A DNA stretch of 64,000 nucleotides from Pseudomonas sp. N40(2020) (GCF_014472415.1 NZ_JACSZV010000010.1:57147-121146); one strand, 5' to 3'; shown: positions 46,520 to 58,275, numbered from the stretch's first letter. Notes: generated from the letters alone by a model not told the origin. A program made the numbers and translations.

Positions 46520-48277
46520 CTAACCCCGATGACGTCCGCGGAAATAATCGATCAGGCCCTGAGTCGAACAGTCGGCGGCGGGCGGTGGGTCGAAACCTGT
46601 CAGGCAGCTATAGACGCTCGTTCCCAGCTCTTTCCCTAACTCAACGCCCCACTGATCGAACGAGTTGATCCCCCAGATTACGCCCTGCACAAATACCTTG
46701 TGTTCATACAGCGCGATCAATGCGCCGAGACGTCGGGGATCGAGGGTTTCCATCACCAGAGTGTTGCTGGGGCGGTTGCCCGGGATCACTTTGTGCGGGG
46801 CCAGGCGCTGTACATTGGCTTTCGACAGCCCCTTAGCCCGCAATTCGGCCTCGGCCTCTTTCAGGTTCTTGCCGCACATCAGCGCCTGGCTCTGCGACAG
46901 GCAGTTTGCGTACAACCAGTGATGGTGATCGGCCAGCGGTTTGTGACTGACGACCGGGACGATAAAGTCCGCCGGTATCAGCGCCGTCCCTTGGTGCAGC
47001 AATTGGTGATACGCATGTTGCCCATTGCAGCCGACACCGCCCCAGATCACTGGCCCGGTCCCGCAGGACACTGCGGAGCCATCCTGACGAATGCTCTTGC
47101 CGCTGGACTCCATATCCATCTGCTGCAGGTGCTTTACGAAGTTTCGCAAGTAATGATCGTAGGGCAGGAACGCATAGGCCTGGGCATCCCAGAAGTTGCG
47201 GTACCAGATGCCAAGCATCGCCAACAACACCGGCATATTGCTTTCGAGCGGCTCGTTGAGGAAATGACAATCCATGGCATTGGCACCGGAGAGCAACTCC
47301 TTGAAGTTGGTCATGCCGATGGCCAAGGCAATTGGCAAACCGATCGCAGACCATAACGAATAGCGACCGCCGACCCAATCCCACATTGGGAAGATGTTTT
47401 TCTCGCGAATACCGAAGTCGATGGCCGCCTGGTTGTTACTGGTGACGGCGATGAAATGTCGGTAGAGCTTTTGCTCATTGCCGCCGCTATTCAGGTACCA
47501 GGCACGCGCTGCCTCGGCATTTTTCAGGGTCTCCAGGGTCGCGAAAGATTTGCTGGAAACGATGAACAACGTGGTTTCGGCGTCCAGACGTGCAGTCAAC
47601 TCATGGAATTCACTGCCATCGATGTTCGCCAGATAATGACAGCGCACGCCCGACGGGTGGCGGTAGGGCAAGAGCGCCTCAGACACCAGTTCCGGCCCAA
47701 GAAAGGAACCACCAATACCGATATTGACCACGTCTGTGATCGCTCTATCACTGTAGCCACGCCATAATCTGTCATGGATGCGGCCGACGATTTCGGTCAT
47801 TTTCCCAAGGGCGTCATGGACGTCGCGCATCAGGTTGCGTCCGTCGACGATCAAGCGATCACCCACCGGACGACGCAAGGCCGTATGCAAGGCGGGACGA
47901 CGTTCAGAGGTGTTGACCTGCTCGCCGACATACATCGCCTGGATCGCCTCACCAAGCCCCGATTCTCGAGCCAGCTGGATCAACAAATCGCGGGTTTCTC
48001 GGGTGATCAGGTTCTTCGAGTAGTCCAGAAAGAGGCCGCAACTGGACGCGCTGAACGCGTTGAAACGTCCGGCGTCAGCCTCGAATGCGTCACGCATATT
48101 GAAGCGCTGCATGGCGAGGCGGTGCTTTTGCAGAGCCTGCCAGGACGGCAGGCTGGTTGCATCTAGCGGTTGCAGATAATGTTTGGTGGAAGGTCGCTGC
48201 TCAGAAGCCAGCTGCGACCTCGCTGTAAGTGGCGTCGCCCTGGTACCGAGGGCTTCGCGATCGACATCCGCCCGCAT
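46520..48277 (-). CDS. pgi: Glucose-6-phosphate isomerase
   Basis: This 585-residue protein has all Pgi blocks: [52 protein letters not shown], and [20 protein letters not shown] near the end. It interconverts fructose-6-P and glucose-6-P. About 30 residues precede the usual N-terminus ([20 protein letters not shown]), so the true start may be internal. The annotated ATG is 2 bases from the tkt stop. It is the last gene of the polyol operon and is probably a second copy, since Pseudomonas has a core pgi elsewhere. Confidence 0.92.
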   Translation of the reverse strand: MRADVDREALGTRATPLTARSQLASEQRPSTKHYLQPLDATSLPSWQALQKHRLAMQRFNMRDAFEADAGRFNAFSASSCGLFLDYSKNLITRETRDLLIQLARESGLGEAIQAMYVGEQVNTSERRPALHTALRRPVGDRLIVDGRNLMRDVHDALGKMTEIVGRIHDRLWRGYSDRAITDVVNIGIGGSFLGPELVSEALLPYRHPSGVRCHYLANIDGSEFHELTARLDAETTLFIVSSKSFATLETLKNAEAARAWYLNSGGNEQKLYRHFIAVTSNNQAAIDFGIREKNIFPMWDWVGGRYSLWSAIGLPIALAIGMTNFKELLSGANAMDCHFLNEPLESNMPVLLAMLGIWYRNFWDAQAYAFLPYDHYLRNFVKHLQQMDMESSGKSIRQDGSAVSCGTGPVIWGGVGCNGQHAYHQLLHQGTALIPADFIVPVVSHKPLADHHHWLYANCLSQSQALMCGKNLKEAEAELRAKGLSKANVQRLAPHKVIPGNRPSNTLVMETLDPRRLGALIALYEHKVFVQGVIWGINSFDQWGVELGKELGTSVYSCLTGFDPPPAADCSTQGLIDYFRGRHRG

Positions 48278-48279
48278 GG

Positions 48280-50292
48280 TTATTCCTCCACCGGCGACTT
48301 GGCCAGCAGGGACTGCGCCGTTTCAAGCACGTTTTCGAGGGTAATGCCGAAGTGCTCATACAGCGCCGGCGCAGGCGCCGACTCGCCGTAGGTGGTCATG
48401 CCGATCACGCGGCCTTCCAGGCCCACGTACTTGTACCAAAAGTCTGCATGAGCGGCTTCGATGGCGATACGGGCGCTGACCTGCAACGGCAGAACCGCTT
48501 GCTTGTAGCCGGCGTCTTGAGCATCGAACACGCTGGTGCACGGCATCGAAACAACGCGCACTTTGCGACCTTGCTCGGTCAGCTTGTCGTAAGCCTGAAC
48601 CGCCAGGCCGACTTCCGAACCGGTAGAGATCAGGATCAGCTCAGGCTCGCCTGCGCAGTCCTTCAACACGTAACCGCCACGGGCGATGTCGGCTATCTGC
48701 AGCGCGCTGCGTTCCTGGTGCTGCAGGTTCTGACGCGAGAAGATCAGCGCCGAAGGGCCGTCCTTGCGCTCGATGGCCTCTTTCCAGCAAACGGCCGATT
48801 CAACGGCATCGGCTGGACGCCAGGTGTCGAGGTTCGGTGTGCTGCGCAGGCTGGTCAGCTGCTCGATCGGCTGGTGAGTCGGGCCGTCTTCTCCCAGACC
48901 GATGGAGTCGTGGGTGTAGACGAACACCACGCGTTCCTTCATCAGCGAGGCCATGCGTACTGCGTTGCGCGCGTATTCCATGAACATCAGGAAGGTTGCG
49001 CCGTAAGGCACCAGACCGCCGTGCAACGCCACGCCGTTCATGATCGCGCTCATGCCGAATTCGCGAACGCCGTAGTACATGTAGTTGCCGCTGGCGTCTT
49101 CAGCCGAAACACCTTTGCAACCTTTCCACAGGGTCAGGTTGGAACCGGCCAGGTCAGCGGAGCCGCCGAGCAGTTCAGGCAACAGCGGGCCGTAGGCATT
49201 CAGTGCGTTCTGGCTGGCTTTACGGCTGGCGATGGTTTCGCCCTTGGCCGCGACTTCAGCAATATAAGCCGAGGCTTTTTCCGCGAAGTCTTCCGGCAGA
49301 TCGCCGCCCAGGCGACGGACCAGTTCGTTGGCCAGCTCAGGGAAAGCGGCGGAGTAGGCAGCGAAACGCTGATCCCACTCGGCTTCGGCCGCGCGGCCGG
49401 CTTCCTTGGCGTCCCACTCGGCATAGATGTCGGCCGGGATTTCGAACGGACCGTGGTTCCATTTCAGTGCAGCACGGGTCAGAGCAATTTCCGCGTCACC
49501 CAACGGGGCGCCGTGGCAGTCTTCTTTACCTTGCTTGTTTGGCGAACCGAAACCAATGGTGGTCTTGCAGCAGATCAGGGTTGGCTGATCGCTTTTGCGC
49601 GCGGTTTCGATCGCAGTCTTGATCTCTTCCGGGTCGTGACCGTCTACGTTGCAGATCACCTGCCAGTTGTAGGCTTCGAAACGCTTCGGGGTGTCATCGG
49701 TGAACCAGCCTTCGACTTCGCCGTCGATGGAGATGCCGTTGTCATCGTAGAAGGCGATCAGTTTGCCCAGGCCCAAAGTACCGGCCAGGGAGCCGACTTC
49801 GTGGGAGATGCCTTCCATCATGCAGCCATCACCCAGGAACACGTAGGTGTGATGGTCGACGACGTTGTGGCCGGGACGGTTGAACTGCGCCGCCAGGACT
49901 TTTTCAGCCAGGGCGAAACCTACGGCGCTGGCCAGGCCTTGGCCCAGTGGACCGGTGGTGGTTTCTACGCCTGGGGTGTAGCCGAATTCCGGGTGGCCCG
50001 GGGTACGGCTGTGCAGTTGGCGGAAGCTTTTCAGGTCATCGATCGACAGATCGTAGCCGGTCAGGTGCAGCAGCGAGTAGATCAGCATCGAGCCGTGGCC
50101 GTTCGACAGCACGAAGCGGTCACGGTCGGCGAACGATGGATTGCTCGGGTTGTGCTTCAGGTAGTCACGCCAAAGTACTTCGGCGATATCCGCCATACCC
50201 ATAGGGGCACCGGGATGCCCGCTGTTGGCTTTTTGCACGGCATCCATGCTGAGGGCACGAATGGCGTTGGCACGCTCACGACGGCTTGGCAT
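48280..50292 (-). CDS. tkt: Transketolase
   Basis: The protein has 670 residues. Thiamine diphosphate motif [18 protein letters not shown], catalytic His regions in [19 protein letters not shown] and [20 protein letters not shown], and the pyrimidine-domain [20 protein letters not shown] are present. It transfers two-carbon units among pentose and hexose phosphates. It lies between the transaldolase gene and pgi, so it handles the ketose phosphate made by the operon. Confidence 0.94.
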   Translation of the reverse strand: MPSRRERANAIRALSMDAVQKANSGHPGAPMGMADIAEVLWRDYLKHNPSNPSFADRDRFVLSNGHGSMLIYSLLHLTGYDLSIDDLKSFRQLHSRTPGHPEFGYTPGVETTTGPLGQGLASAVGFALAEKVLAAQFNRPGHNVVDHHTYVFLGDGCMMEGISHEVGSLAGTLGLGKLIAFYDDNGISIDGEVEGWFTDDTPKRFEAYNWQVICNVDGHDPEEIKTAIETARKSDQPTLICCKTTIGFGSPNKQGKEDCHGAPLGDAEIALTRAALKWNHGPFEIPADIYAEWDAKEAGRAAEAEWDQRFAAYSAAFPELANELVRRLGGDLPEDFAEKASAYIAEVAAKGETIASRKASQNALNAYGPLLPELLGGSADLAGSNLTLWKGCKGVSAEDASGNYMYYGVREFGMSAIMNGVALHGGLVPYGATFLMFMEYARNAVRMASLMKERVVFVYTHDSIGLGEDGPTHQPIEQLTSLRSTPNLDTWRPADAVESAVCWKEAIERKDGPSALIFSRQNLQHQERSALQIADIARGGYVLKDCAGEPELILISTGSEVGLAVQAYDKLTEQGRKVRVVSMPCTSVFDAQDAGYKQAVLPLQVSARIAIEAAHADFWYKYVGLEGRVIGMTTYGESAPAPALYEHFGITLENVLETAQSLLAKSPVEE

Positions 50293-50376
50293 CGCTAATC
50301 TCCAGAGAGTTGAATGGAATAAAAGAAAGGCCGACCCAATACGGTTAGACTGCCAGGTCGGTGCCTCAAGTCAGGA

Positions 50377-51303
50377 TCAGGCTCTGGTTGCGAGTAAGAC
50401 TTCGAGTTTTTCCTGGTCGCGAGCGAACTGGCGAATACCCTCGGCCAGCTTCTCGGTCGCCATGGCGTCCTCGTTGGACTCCCAGCGGAACTGACTCTCG
50501 GTCATGCTTTGACGGGGCTCCGCAGCCGCGCCTGGTGCCAGCTTGCGCTCAAGCTTGCCAGTGTCGGCGGCGAGTTTTTCCAGCAACTCCGGGCTGATAG
50601 TCAGGCGATCACAACCAGCTAACTGCTCGATCTGATTCAGGTTACGGAAGCTGGCACCCATGACCACGGTCTTGAAGTCGTTGGCCTTGTAGTAGTTATA
50701 GATACGCGTCACCGACTGCACGCCCGGATCATCGGAACCGATGAAATCGTTACCGTTGGCCTTTTTGTACCAGTCGTAGATCCGGCCTACAAACGGCGAA
50801 ATCAGGAACACCCCGGCCTCCGCACAGGCAACCGCCTGGGCGAAGGAAAACAGCAGGGTCAGGTTTGTCTGAATACCTTCGCGCTCCAGTTTCTCGGCAG
50901 CGCGGATGCCTTCCCAAGTGGACGCGACCTTGATCAGCACGCGTTCACGGCCAATACCGGCTTCGTCATACAGCTCGATCAGACGGTGCGCGCGCTTCAG
51001 TACCGCGTCAGTGTCGAACGACAAGCGCGCATCCACTTCAGTGGAAATACGACCCGGTACAACCTTCAGAATTTCTTGCCCTACCGCCACGCCAAAACGG
51101 TCGCTGGCCAAACCCACGTCGCCCTTGCAGTGGTGAACACAATCATTCAGCAACTCGGCATAGCCGGGAATGGCCGCTGCTTTCAGCAGCAGGGAAGGAT
51201 TGGTAGTAGCGTCAACGGGTTTCACGCGAGCGATTGCTTCGAAGTCGCCGGTGTCAGCAACCACGGTGGTCATTTGTTTGAGTTGTTCCAGCTTGGAGGT
51301 CAT
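50377..51303 (-). CDS. tal: Transaldolase
   Basis: This 308-residue protein is of the TalB type. [13 protein letters not shown] near the N-terminus, the Schiff-base Lys125 in [19 protein letters not shown], and [13 protein letters not shown] are family marks. It moves three-carbon units, returning fructose-6-P and erythrose-4-P. It lies 85 bases upstream of tkt on the same strand. Confidence 0.95.
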   Translation of the reverse strand: MTSKLEQLKQMTTVVADTGDFEAIARVKPVDATTNPSLLLKAAAIPGYAELLNDCVHHCKGDVGLASDRFGVAVGQEILKVVPGRISTEVDARLSFDTDAVLKRAHRLIELYDEAGIGRERVLIKVASTWEGIRAAEKLEREGIQTNLTLLFSFAQAVACAEAGVFLISPFVGRIYDWYKKANGNDFIGSDDPGVQSVTRIYNYYKANDFKTVVMGASFRNLNQIEQLAGCDRLTISPELLEKLAADTGKLERKLAPGAAAEPRQSMTESQFRWESNEDAMATEKLAEGIRQFARDQEKLEVLLATRA

Positions 51304-51336
51304 GAGCGTCGCAGTCCGTAAGAGATGGAGAGTGGG

Positions 51337-52074
51337 TTAACGACAGGTGTATCCGCCGTCGATTGGCAGGCTCACGCCGCTGATCATGCTCGCCGCGCTG
51401 CTGAGTAGAAACAGTACCGGCCACGCGATTTCAGCGGGTTCGGCAAACCGTCCCAAGGGAATGGCAGCCAGCACCGGGTCGCGATTTTCAGGCAGTGCCC
51501 AGGCCCGTTCCGCCATGGGCGTGAGGGTCACCGTCGGGTTGACACTATTGACGCGAATACCATGGCGGCCCCACTCCGCACATTGCACCCGGGTCATGGC
51601 ATCCATTGCAGCCTTCGAGGCGCAATAGGCCAAATGTTCCTCCAGCGCAACCAATGACGCCTGGCTCGACAGATTGACGATCGAACCGCGGACCCGCCCA
51701 TCAATCATGACTGAAGCGACCCGACTGGCAATCAGCGCCGCCGCCCGGGCATTGACGGCCATGACCCGGTCAAAGCCTTCGGCGGTGATTTCATGGGCCG
51801 ATTCCAGCACCGATATGCCTGCGCAATTGACCAGCCCGTGCATCACCGGCAAGGTTTGCAAGGCTAGCTCCAATGCCGCGCTGTCAGCGACGTCAACCGG
51901 CAGCGCTTCACAGCCCTGAGCCTGCAACGAACGCAACACCTCGCGATTGCGTCCCATGGCAAACACCTCGGCCCCACAAGCCAGCAACTGCCTGACAATT
52001 TCCAGACCGATGCCGCTGCTGGCTCCGGTCACTAAGATGCGTTGCTCGCGAAAATCGAAGCGAATGCTGCTCAT
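51337..52074 (-). CDS. SDR-family oxidoreductase, L-xylulose reductase-like
   Basis: This is a 245-residue classical SDR. The cofactor motif is VTGASSGIG (residues 15-23), then NCAGIS, the Ser of SIVNLSSQASLV and YCASK for catalysis. The C-terminal part (HGIRVNSVNPTVTLTPMAER, IPLGRFAEPAEIA, LPIDGGYTCR) resembles dicarbonyl/L-xylulose reductases. It could interconvert a pentulose and a pentitol. The exact substrate is not visible from sequence. It is 33 bases from tal. Confidence 0.82.
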   Translation of the reverse strand: MSSIRFDFREQRILVTGASSGIGLEIVRQLLACGAEVFAMGRNREVLRSLQAQGCEALPVDVADSAALELALQTLPVMHGLVNCAGISVLESAHEITAEGFDRVMAVNARAAALIASRVASVMIDGRVRGSIVNLSSQASLVALEEHLAYCASKAAMDAMTRVQCAEWGRHGIRVNSVNPTVTLTPMAERAWALPENRDPVLAAIPLGRFAEPAEIAWPVLFLLSSAASMISGVSLPIDGGYTCR

Positions 52075-52084
52075 ATACCCTCCT

Positions 52085-53629
52085 CTATTGCGCTTGCAGG
52101 CTGTGCATGATGGGTTTCAACGCCGGGTACAAGCGCAGGTAATCGGCAAAAGCAAGGTCATAAGCCGTGACGTTTTGTGGGATTGGCTGCGCCCGTTTTT
52201 TCAGTTGCACCCAACCCTGCTGCATCTGGCGTTCGTCCACCAGGCCCACCGTGTGGGCGGCCAGCAACGCGGCGCCGAGGGCCGCTTCCACTTCCTGGAC
52301 GATGGTGTACACCGGGTAACGAGTGATGTCGGCGATGATTTGCATCCACAAATCCGAATGGCTCGCCCCACCCACCACAATCAGTCGTGGATCGAGAGAA
52401 TGCGCGCCCCGCGTGCCCGCCTCGATGTTGTGCCGCAGGGCAAAACTCACCCCTTCCAACACCGCCCGATACAGGTGGATACGGCTGTGATACAAGTTCA
52501 GGCCGACAAAACTGCCGCTGGCGTGGTCGTCCCACACCGGGCTGCGCTCACCCATCAGGTAAGGCAGGAACAACAGCCCTTCACTGCCCGCCGGGATCTT
52601 CGCGGCGCTCTGTTCCAGTAACCACAGGCTGTCCTCGCCACTCTGCCGCGCCTGTTGCTCTTCAGCCTGGCAGAACTGTTCGCGAAACCAACTGATCGAG
52701 GCCCCGGCGGTGATAGCGCCGCCGAAGATGTACAGGTCCTGATGGCCGTTGTAGACGTGAGGCATACTCACCAGACCATGCCGCGCGTCCACCTGTTGGT
52801 TGAGATACCCCCAGCACATGCTCGTGCCGATCATCGCCACATGATTGCCCGGCTGCGTGACCCCGGCCGCCAGGGTCGCCATGGCGGCATCGACGCCACC
52901 CGCGAGGATCGGTATCCCCGCTGGCAAGCCCAGTCGCCCCGCCCACTCCGGCAGCAAACCGCCGACCACTTCGCCGGAATACAGCAAGCGCTCGGGCATC
53001 ATCGCCAACGGAATCTGCAGCGCCTCCAGCATCTCGGCCGACCAGCCGCGCGCGGTCACGTCATAGACGCCACCGATGTTGCCGGCGCTGCTGTGATCAA
53101 CTGCCAGCTCGCCGGTCAGGCAATAGTTGATGTAGCTGTTGGGCGGCAGCAGGTAGCGGGTGTTGGCCCAGATCTCGGGCTGGTGCTGCTTGAGCCAGAG
53201 CATCTTGGTGAAGCCGTAGTAGCTGTCCACCGAGTTGCCGGTGACCTGAAAGAGACGCTCCAGGTCGACATGCTCACGCACCCACTCCACCTGCTCGCCC
53301 GCTCGCCGATCCATCCAGATCAGGCACGGGTGCAGCGGCTTGATCACTGCATCCACGGCAATCCCCGAACCGCCGTAAAGGCTACTGATGCACAGCGCTT
53401 TGACGCCCTCCCTGGCGACACTGGCCTTGGCCATGCACTGGGCGACGCAGCTTTCGACCGCGTCCAGCCAGACCTGCGGCCATTGCTCGGCCCAGCGCAC
53501 TTTCGGGGTATCCACGCGATAGCCTTGTCTGTGCTGGGCGATGACCCGGCCCTCGCCATCTACCAGCAGCGCCTTGGTGCTTTGCGTGCCGATGTCCACA
53601 CCGATGACGTATTGCATACTGTTACTCAT
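52085..53629 (-). CDS. FGGY-family carbohydrate kinase
   Basis: This 514-residue kinase has both actin-like lobes: VIGVDIGTQSTKALLVDGEG with the phosphate loop, CLIWMDRRAGEQVEW, GGVDAAMATLAAGVTQPGNH, and the second signature region GERSPVWDDHASGSFVGLNL. FGGY kinases phosphorylate xylulose, ribulose, erythritol, glycerol and similar substrates. A ketopentose such as D-xylulose would best fit the transketolase and transaldolase downstream (inference). Confidence 0.9.
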   Translation of the reverse strand: MSNSMQYVIGVDIGTQSTKALLVDGEGRVIAQHRQGYRVDTPKVRWAEQWPQVWLDAVESCVAQCMAKASVAREGVKALCISSLYGGSGIAVDAVIKPLHPCLIWMDRRAGEQVEWVREHVDLERLFQVTGNSVDSYYGFTKMLWLKQHQPEIWANTRYLLPPNSYINYCLTGELAVDHSSAGNIGGVYDVTARGWSAEMLEALQIPLAMMPERLLYSGEVVGGLLPEWAGRLGLPAGIPILAGGVDAAMATLAAGVTQPGNHVAMIGTSMCWGYLNQQVDARHGLVSMPHVYNGHQDLYIFGGAITAGASISWFREQFCQAEEQQARQSGEDSLWLLEQSAAKIPAGSEGLLFLPYLMGERSPVWDDHASGSFVGLNLYHSRIHLYRAVLEGVSFALRHNIEAGTRGAHSLDPRLIVVGGASHSDLWMQIIADITRYPVYTIVQEVEAALGAALLAAHTVGLVDERQMQQGWVQLKKRAQPIPQNVTAYDLAFADYLRLYPALKPIMHSLQAQ

Positions 53630-54713
53630 GGGATGGCTGGACCGGTTTCAACAACACTTTGATCGACTTCACCGAATTGGCCAGCTCGAACGCTTCGGCC
53701 CAGTTATCCAACGGGAAGTCATGGGTGACGATGCCCTTGGACGTGATCAGGCCGCGTTCGAACAGGTCGATGGCCACCGGGTAGCAATACGGTCCCAAGT
53801 GCGCGCCGCGTACGTCCAGCTCCTTGCGGTCGCCGATGATCGACCAATCGGCGCTGGTTTCGGCGCCAAACACGCTGAACTCGACAAAACGCCCCAGCTT
53901 ACGGATCAGCTCCAGACCTTGGGTCACGCCCACGGGCACACCGGTAGTTTCGATGTACACGTCGCAGCCGTAGTTATCGGTGAGACCGTTGATGATCTCG
54001 CGGGCGTTGTCCCTGGACGGGTTGATCACCACGTCGGCGCCAAATTTTTTCGCCAGTTCCAGGCGCTCGTCGACCATGTCGATCACCACCAGTTTCTTCG
54101 GGGTTTTCAAGGCCGCTACCTGAACCATGCACAGGCCCAGGGGGCCGGCACCGGCAATCACCAGCACATCATCGAGTTGGATGTCGCCACGGTTGACAGT
54201 GTGAATCGCACAGGACATCGGCTCGATCAGCGCCGAATCCTCCAACGACACCGACTCTGGGATCTTGTGTACGATGGCGGTCTTGGGAATACGCATGTAC
54301 TGGGCCATGCCACCCTCAGCCACTTCGCGTTGGAAGCCGAAGATGTTATGGACTTCGCACATCCAGTATTTGCCGGACTTGCAGAATCGACACTTGCCAC
54401 ATGGCACGATTTGCTCGGCGATCACCTTGTCGCCGACCTTGACCTCAAAGTGCTCCTCGGCGCCCTCGCCCGCTTCCACCACGTAGCCGAAAAACTCATG
54501 CCCCGGCACTACCGGCGCTTTGACCCACGGATTGTCGCCACCCCAGAACATCGCGGCGCCCGAGTGGCACTTGCAGTCACTGGCGCAAATCCCGCAGGCG
54601 GCGATGCGAATTACCAGCTCATTGGGTCGTGCCTGGGGTTTGCTGATGCGCTCCAGGCGGTAGTCTTTCGGGCCGTGGCAGACGACGGCTTGCATTTCGG
54701 TGTGCTTATCCAT
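53622..54713 (-). CDS. Zinc-dependent polyol dehydrogenase (erythritol/L-threitol dehydrogenase-like)
   Basis: This 363-residue medium-chain dehydrogenase has catalytic zinc ligands Cys43 (ACGICASDCKC) and His72-Glu73 (PGHEFFG). Structural zinc cysteines are 105, 108, 111 and 119 (VPCGKCRFCKSGKYWMC), and the Rossmann motif is AGAGPLGLCMVQ. The segment HSGAAMFWGGDNPW is typical of the erythritol/L-threitol dehydrogenase group. It should oxidise a C4 or C5 polyol to a ketose with NAD. The start at MDKHTEM is used. Its stop region overlaps the kinase start. Confidence 0.86.
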   Translation of the reverse strand: MDKHTEMQAVVCHGPKDYRLERISKPQARPNELVIRIAACGICASDCKCHSGAAMFWGGDNPWVKAPVVPGHEFFGYVVEAGEGAEEHFEVKVGDKVIAEQIVPCGKCRFCKSGKYWMCEVHNIFGFQREVAEGGMAQYMRIPKTAIVHKIPESVSLEDSALIEPMSCAIHTVNRGDIQLDDVLVIAGAGPLGLCMVQVAALKTPKKLVVIDMVDERLELAKKFGADVVINPSRDNAREIINGLTDNYGCDVYIETTGVPVGVTQGLELIRKLGRFVEFSVFGAETSADWSIIGDRKELDVRGAHLGPYCYPVAIDLFERGLITSKGIVTHDFPLDNWAEAFELANSVKSIKVLLKPVQPSHE

Positions 54714-54794
54714 GGTGTTCTGACCTTTATTCAAGATGAGAGCCCCCGTCGCGACCATGGTGGCCGCGTTGCGGTGACGCGTTTTATTAATCGC

Positions 54795-55787
54795 TTACTT
54801 GTGGCGCTGACGGCTGATAAAAATCGCCAGCAGAATGATCCCGCCCTTAATCACGCTTTGGACGTAGGGCGAGACCTCGAGCATGTTCAAACCGTTATTC
54901 AGCACGCCCAGCAGCATCGCGCCGAGCAAGGTGCCGATAATCACACCGCGCCCACCGGCAATCGAGGCGCCGCCCAACACCACCGCGGCAATCGCATCCA
55001 GCTCGAAGCCGATACCCGCGTTCGGCTGGCCGCTCATCAGGCGCGAGGTCAACACCAAGCCGGCAATCGCGGCGGTCAAGCCGCTGATGCCATACACCAG
55101 CAGCTTGAAGCGTGCCGCACGCACCCCGGACAGACGCACCGCTTCCTCATTGCCGCCGATGGCGTAGATGTAGCGGCCAATGCGAGTGTGTTGCAGCAGC
55201 ACATAGGACGCGAAGTAAGTGATCAACATGATCAGGATTGGCACTTCAATACCGAACAGGCTTTGGCGACCAAAGAACCCGAACCACTCCGGCAAGCCGG
55301 AAATCGGGTAGCCGTCGGTGTACATCAGACCCAGGCCGCGAGCGATGCCCATAGTCGCCAGGGTGACAATGATCGGTGGCATATGCAGGTAGGCGACGAA
55401 CAGGCCGTTGCCGATGCCGAAGGCCACGCCGATCAGCATCCCTGCGCCAATCGCCAGGCCGGGCGGCAGGCCCGCGACCATCAGGCCGGCGGTCAAAGTA
55501 CCGGACAACGCCATCACTGGCCCTACCGAAAGATCGATGCCGCCCGTGAGAATTACGCAGGTCATACCCACTGCAATAATCGCGTTGATCGAGACCTGGC
55601 GGGCAATGTTCGACAGGTTGTTGGCGGTCAGGAAGGTGTCGCTGGCGAAGATCATCACCAGAGTGACGGCCAGGAGCCCGACAAACGGATAGAACGCCGG
55701 TGAACGCACCAGCCGCGCCAGGTTCAGGCGCAGTCGGCTGGTGTCGCTGAGATTAATGGACGTATTCACTTGAGCCCCCTGTTGCAT
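54795..55787 (-). CDS. ABC transporter permease, RbsC type
   Basis: This is a 330-residue integral membrane protein with about ten helices and the RbsC signatures [19 protein letters not shown] and [20 protein letters not shown]. It forms the pore of the importer. The ATG at 55787 overlaps the ATPase gene by 35 bases. A GTG at 55769 has a strong GGGGG site and is a possible start. Confidence 0.92.
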   Translation of the reverse strand: MQQGAQVNTSINLSDTSRLRLNLARLVRSPAFYPFVGLLAVTLVMIFASDTFLTANNLSNIARQVSINAIIAVGMTCVILTGGIDLSVGPVMALSGTLTAGLMVAGLPPGLAIGAGMLIGVAFGIGNGLFVAYLHMPPIIVTLATMGIARGLGLMYTDGYPISGLPEWFGFFGRQSLFGIEVPILIMLITYFASYVLLQHTRIGRYIYAIGGNEEAVRLSGVRAARFKLLVYGISGLTAAIAGLVLTSRLMSGQPNAGIGFELDAIAAVVLGGASIAGGRGVIIGTLLGAMLLGVLNNGLNMLEVSPYVQSVIKGGIILLAIFISRQRHK

Positions 55788-57261
55788 GGCGCATGACCTC
55801 TTGAGGATTGACGGCAGACGCTTCCAGTACCTTGACGATAGCGCCCTTGTGAAACACGGCGACGCGGTCGCACATGCCGATAACTTCCGGCAGTTCGGAG
55901 GAAATCATGATGATTGCGTAACCCTGCTCAGTGAGGGTGCGCATGAGTGCGTAGATCTGCGCCTTCGCACCGACGTCGATGCCGCGGGTGGGTTCGTCGA
56001 ACACCAGCACATCGCAGTGATGGTCGATCCAGCGCGCGATCACCACCTTTTGCTGGTTGCCGCCGCTGAGGTTGAGCACCCGGCTTTCGCCGCTGGGTGC
56101 CTTGATCGACAATTGCTTCATCAGGCTGTCGACGCTGGCGCACTCGCGGCCCTTGTCGATCAGGCCCGAAGCGTTCTGGTATTTGGGCAGGTTGTTCAGC
56201 GAGATGTTTTCGCGAATGCTGAAATCGGTGATCAAACCTTCGCTCTTGCGGCTTTCCGGAAGCAAGCCGATGCCGTGAGCCAGAGCCTGGGCCGGGTCGC
56301 CGAGGGTGACTTTTTCGCCGCGCAGCCACACATCTTTGCTTACTGACGGCAGTGCACCCATCATGCCCAACGCCAGTTCGGTACGGCCCGAACCGACAAG
56401 CCCGGCAAAGCCGAGGATCTCGCCCTTATGCAGTTGGAAGCGGTTATGCGGACCGTTGCGCACCAGCTGGATGTCCTTGACCTCCAGCAACAGCGGCCCG
56501 CGCTGGGTGGTCGGCTTGGGCGGAAAGCTGCACTCCAGACGCCGACCAACCATCATTTCCACCAAACGGTCGATATCGCTGTCGACCACATCGGTGACGC
56601 CCACGTTGCCGCCGTCACGCAGCACGCTGATGCGATCGCAAACCTGGAAAATTTCCTCCAGATGGTGCGAGATGAAAATCACTGCCACGCCCTGGCGTTT
56701 TAGCTCGCGCATGATGTCGAACAGTAGTTCGGCCTCGCTAGGCGTCAGGGTTGCAGTGGGTTCGTCGAGCACCAGCAACCGCGCGTCCAGGGCCAGAGCC
56801 TTGGCGATTTCAACAAACTGCTGCTCGGCCACGCTCAGGTGCTTGACCGCGCATTGCAGGTCGATGGTCACGCCCAGGCGTTTGAACAGCGCTTCAGAAG
56901 CCTCGACCATCTCGCGCTTGCGCAACAGGCCGAAGCGGTTGCTCAGCTCATGGCCGAGGAAGATATTTTCCACCGCCGTGAGGTAGGGAATTAGACTGAA
57001 TTCCTGGAACACAATGCCGATACCGGCGGCAATCGCGTCGCGGTAGGTTGCAAATTGCTGCGCCTGACCATCGATCAGTATCTGTCCTTCGTCCTGATGC
57101 TCGACACCGCCAAGGATTTTCATCAGGGTCGATTTGCCTGCGCCATTTTCCCCGAGCAAGGCATGGATTTCGCCGCGCTCAACTTGCAGGTTGATGGACT
57201 TGAGGGCCTGTACGCCCGGGTAACGTTTACAGATATTTTCCAGCTTCAGAAGACTACTCAT
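55753..57261 (-). CDS. Sugar ABC transporter ATP-binding protein, RbsA type
   Basis: This 502-residue protein is a tandem ATPase. The first half has Walker [13 protein letters not shown], signature LSVAEQQ and Walker [12 protein letters not shown]. The second half has a degenerate Walker A ([12 protein letters not shown]), signature [10 protein letters not shown] and [14 protein letters not shown]. This two-domain form is standard for RbsA-like carbohydrate importers. Confidence 0.93.
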   Translation of the reverse strand: MSSLLKLENICKRYPGVQALKSINLQVERGEIHALLGENGAGKSTLMKILGGVEHQDEGQILIDGQAQQFATYRDAIAAGIGIVFQEFSLIPYLTAVENIFLGHELSNRFGLLRKREMVEASEALFKRLGVTIDLQCAVKHLSVAEQQFVEIAKALALDARLLVLDEPTATLTPSEAELLFDIMRELKRQGVAVIFISHHLEEIFQVCDRISVLRDGGNVGVTDVVDSDIDRLVEMMVGRRLECSFPPKPTTQRGPLLLEVKDIQLVRNGPHNRFQLHKGEILGFAGLVGSGRTELALGMMGALPSVSKDVWLRGEKVTLGDPAQALAHGIGLLPESRKSEGLITDFSIRENISLNNLPKYQNASGLIDKGRECASVDSLMKQLSIKAPSGESRVLNLSGGNQQKVVIARWIDHHCDVLVFDEPTRGIDVGAKAQIYALMRTLTEQGYAIIMISSELPEVIGMCDRVAVFHKGAIVKVLEASAVNPQEVMRHATGGSSEYVH

Positions 57262-57324
57262 ACAGCCGACCTCTCGTTCAGAAGGATGACCTGGGCCCCA
57301 CGGGTTGGGTGGGGCTTGGGCGAT

Positions 57325-58239
57325 TTACCAGCTGAAGTCCTTGGCCTTGGCCTGATCGACTAAGATGATGTCAACCGGGATGGTAGCGGGCACTTGCGAG
57401 CCCCACTTCTTCGCCAGGGCAATGCCTAGGGCCAGGCGGATCTGGTCGCGGGGGTATTGAGCGGACGTGGCGATGAATTTGCTGCCGGGCTTCTGGATCG
57501 CCTTGATCGCTTCCGGCGCGCCGTCGACGCTCACCAGTTTGACGTCCAGGCCACTGGCCTCGATGGCCGAGAGCGCGCCGAGGGAGCCGTTATCATTCAC
57601 GCTGAAAATACCCTTGAGAGTCGGCTGGGCCTGCAGCATGTTTTCGGTGACGGTCAGCGCCTGGTCACGCTCCTGCTTGCCGTTCTGGATGCTGACAATC
57701 TTCATATCCGGATGCTTAGCCACGGCCTCTTTGCAACCGCGCACACGTTCGAGGATCGGCACCACGGCGATGCCGTCGAGGATAGCGATATTGCCTTTGT
57801 TGCCGATGTTCTTGGCTAAGTACTCACAGGCCCGGAAACCGGCATCGAAGTTCTTTGAGCCCACGAATGAGTCCAGTGGGCCATCGGCCTGGGCATCTAC
57901 CCCGACGACCACTACACCGGCGTCGTGAGCGGACTTGACGGCTGATTGCACGCCAACGGAATCGGTGGGGTTGATCAGCAGGATGTCGATGCCTTTTTGC
58001 AGCATGTCTTCGACATCGCTGACCTGCTTGGAGACGTCGTGGCGAGCATCGGTGATGATCAACTTCGCCCCGATGGTCGCGCTGGCTTCTTCCAGGGCGT
58101 TCTTCATGGTGACGAAATAGGGATTGTTGATTTCCTGGAAGGACGCACCGATGCGGAGGGGCTTGGGATCGGCGGATGCTTGAGCTCCGAGGGTGATGCT
58201 GACAGCCAGTAAACACAGGGTTTTCGGGAGCATTTTCAT
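57325..58239 (-). CDS. Sugar-binding periplasmic protein, RbsB type
   Basis: This 304-residue protein has a signal peptide (MLPKTLCLLAVSITLGAQASA) and the type I periplasmic binding fold (GASFQEINNPYFVTMKNALE; LLINPTDSVGVQSAVKSAHD; FSVNDNGSLGALSAIEASG). It captures the imported sugar or polyol. It is the first gene of the nine-gene operon, 37 bases downstream of the LacI-type operator. Confidence 0.93.
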   Translation of the reverse strand: MKMLPKTLCLLAVSITLGAQASADPKPLRIGASFQEINNPYFVTMKNALEEASATIGAKLIITDARHDVSKQVSDVEDMLQKGIDILLINPTDSVGVQSAVKSAHDAGVVVVGVDAQADGPLDSFVGSKNFDAGFRACEYLAKNIGNKGNIAILDGIAVVPILERVRGCKEAVAKHPDMKIVSIQNGKQERDQALTVTENMLQAQPTLKGIFSVNDNGSLGALSAIEASGLDVKLVSVDGAPEAIKAIQKPGSKFIATSAQYPRDQIRLALGIALAKKWGSQVPATIPVDIILVDQAKAKDFSW

Positions 58240-58275
58240 GACGTGGCCTCTGTTTTATTTTTGTTGTTTGAGCAA

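Noticed and set aside
48229..50298. 689-codon plus-strand frame
   Set aside because: It is the antisense of tkt, whose thiamine diphosphate motifs are unambiguous.
53541..55703. 720-codon plus-strand frame
   Set aside because: It crosses the dehydrogenase and permease genes on the opposite strand and has no domain.
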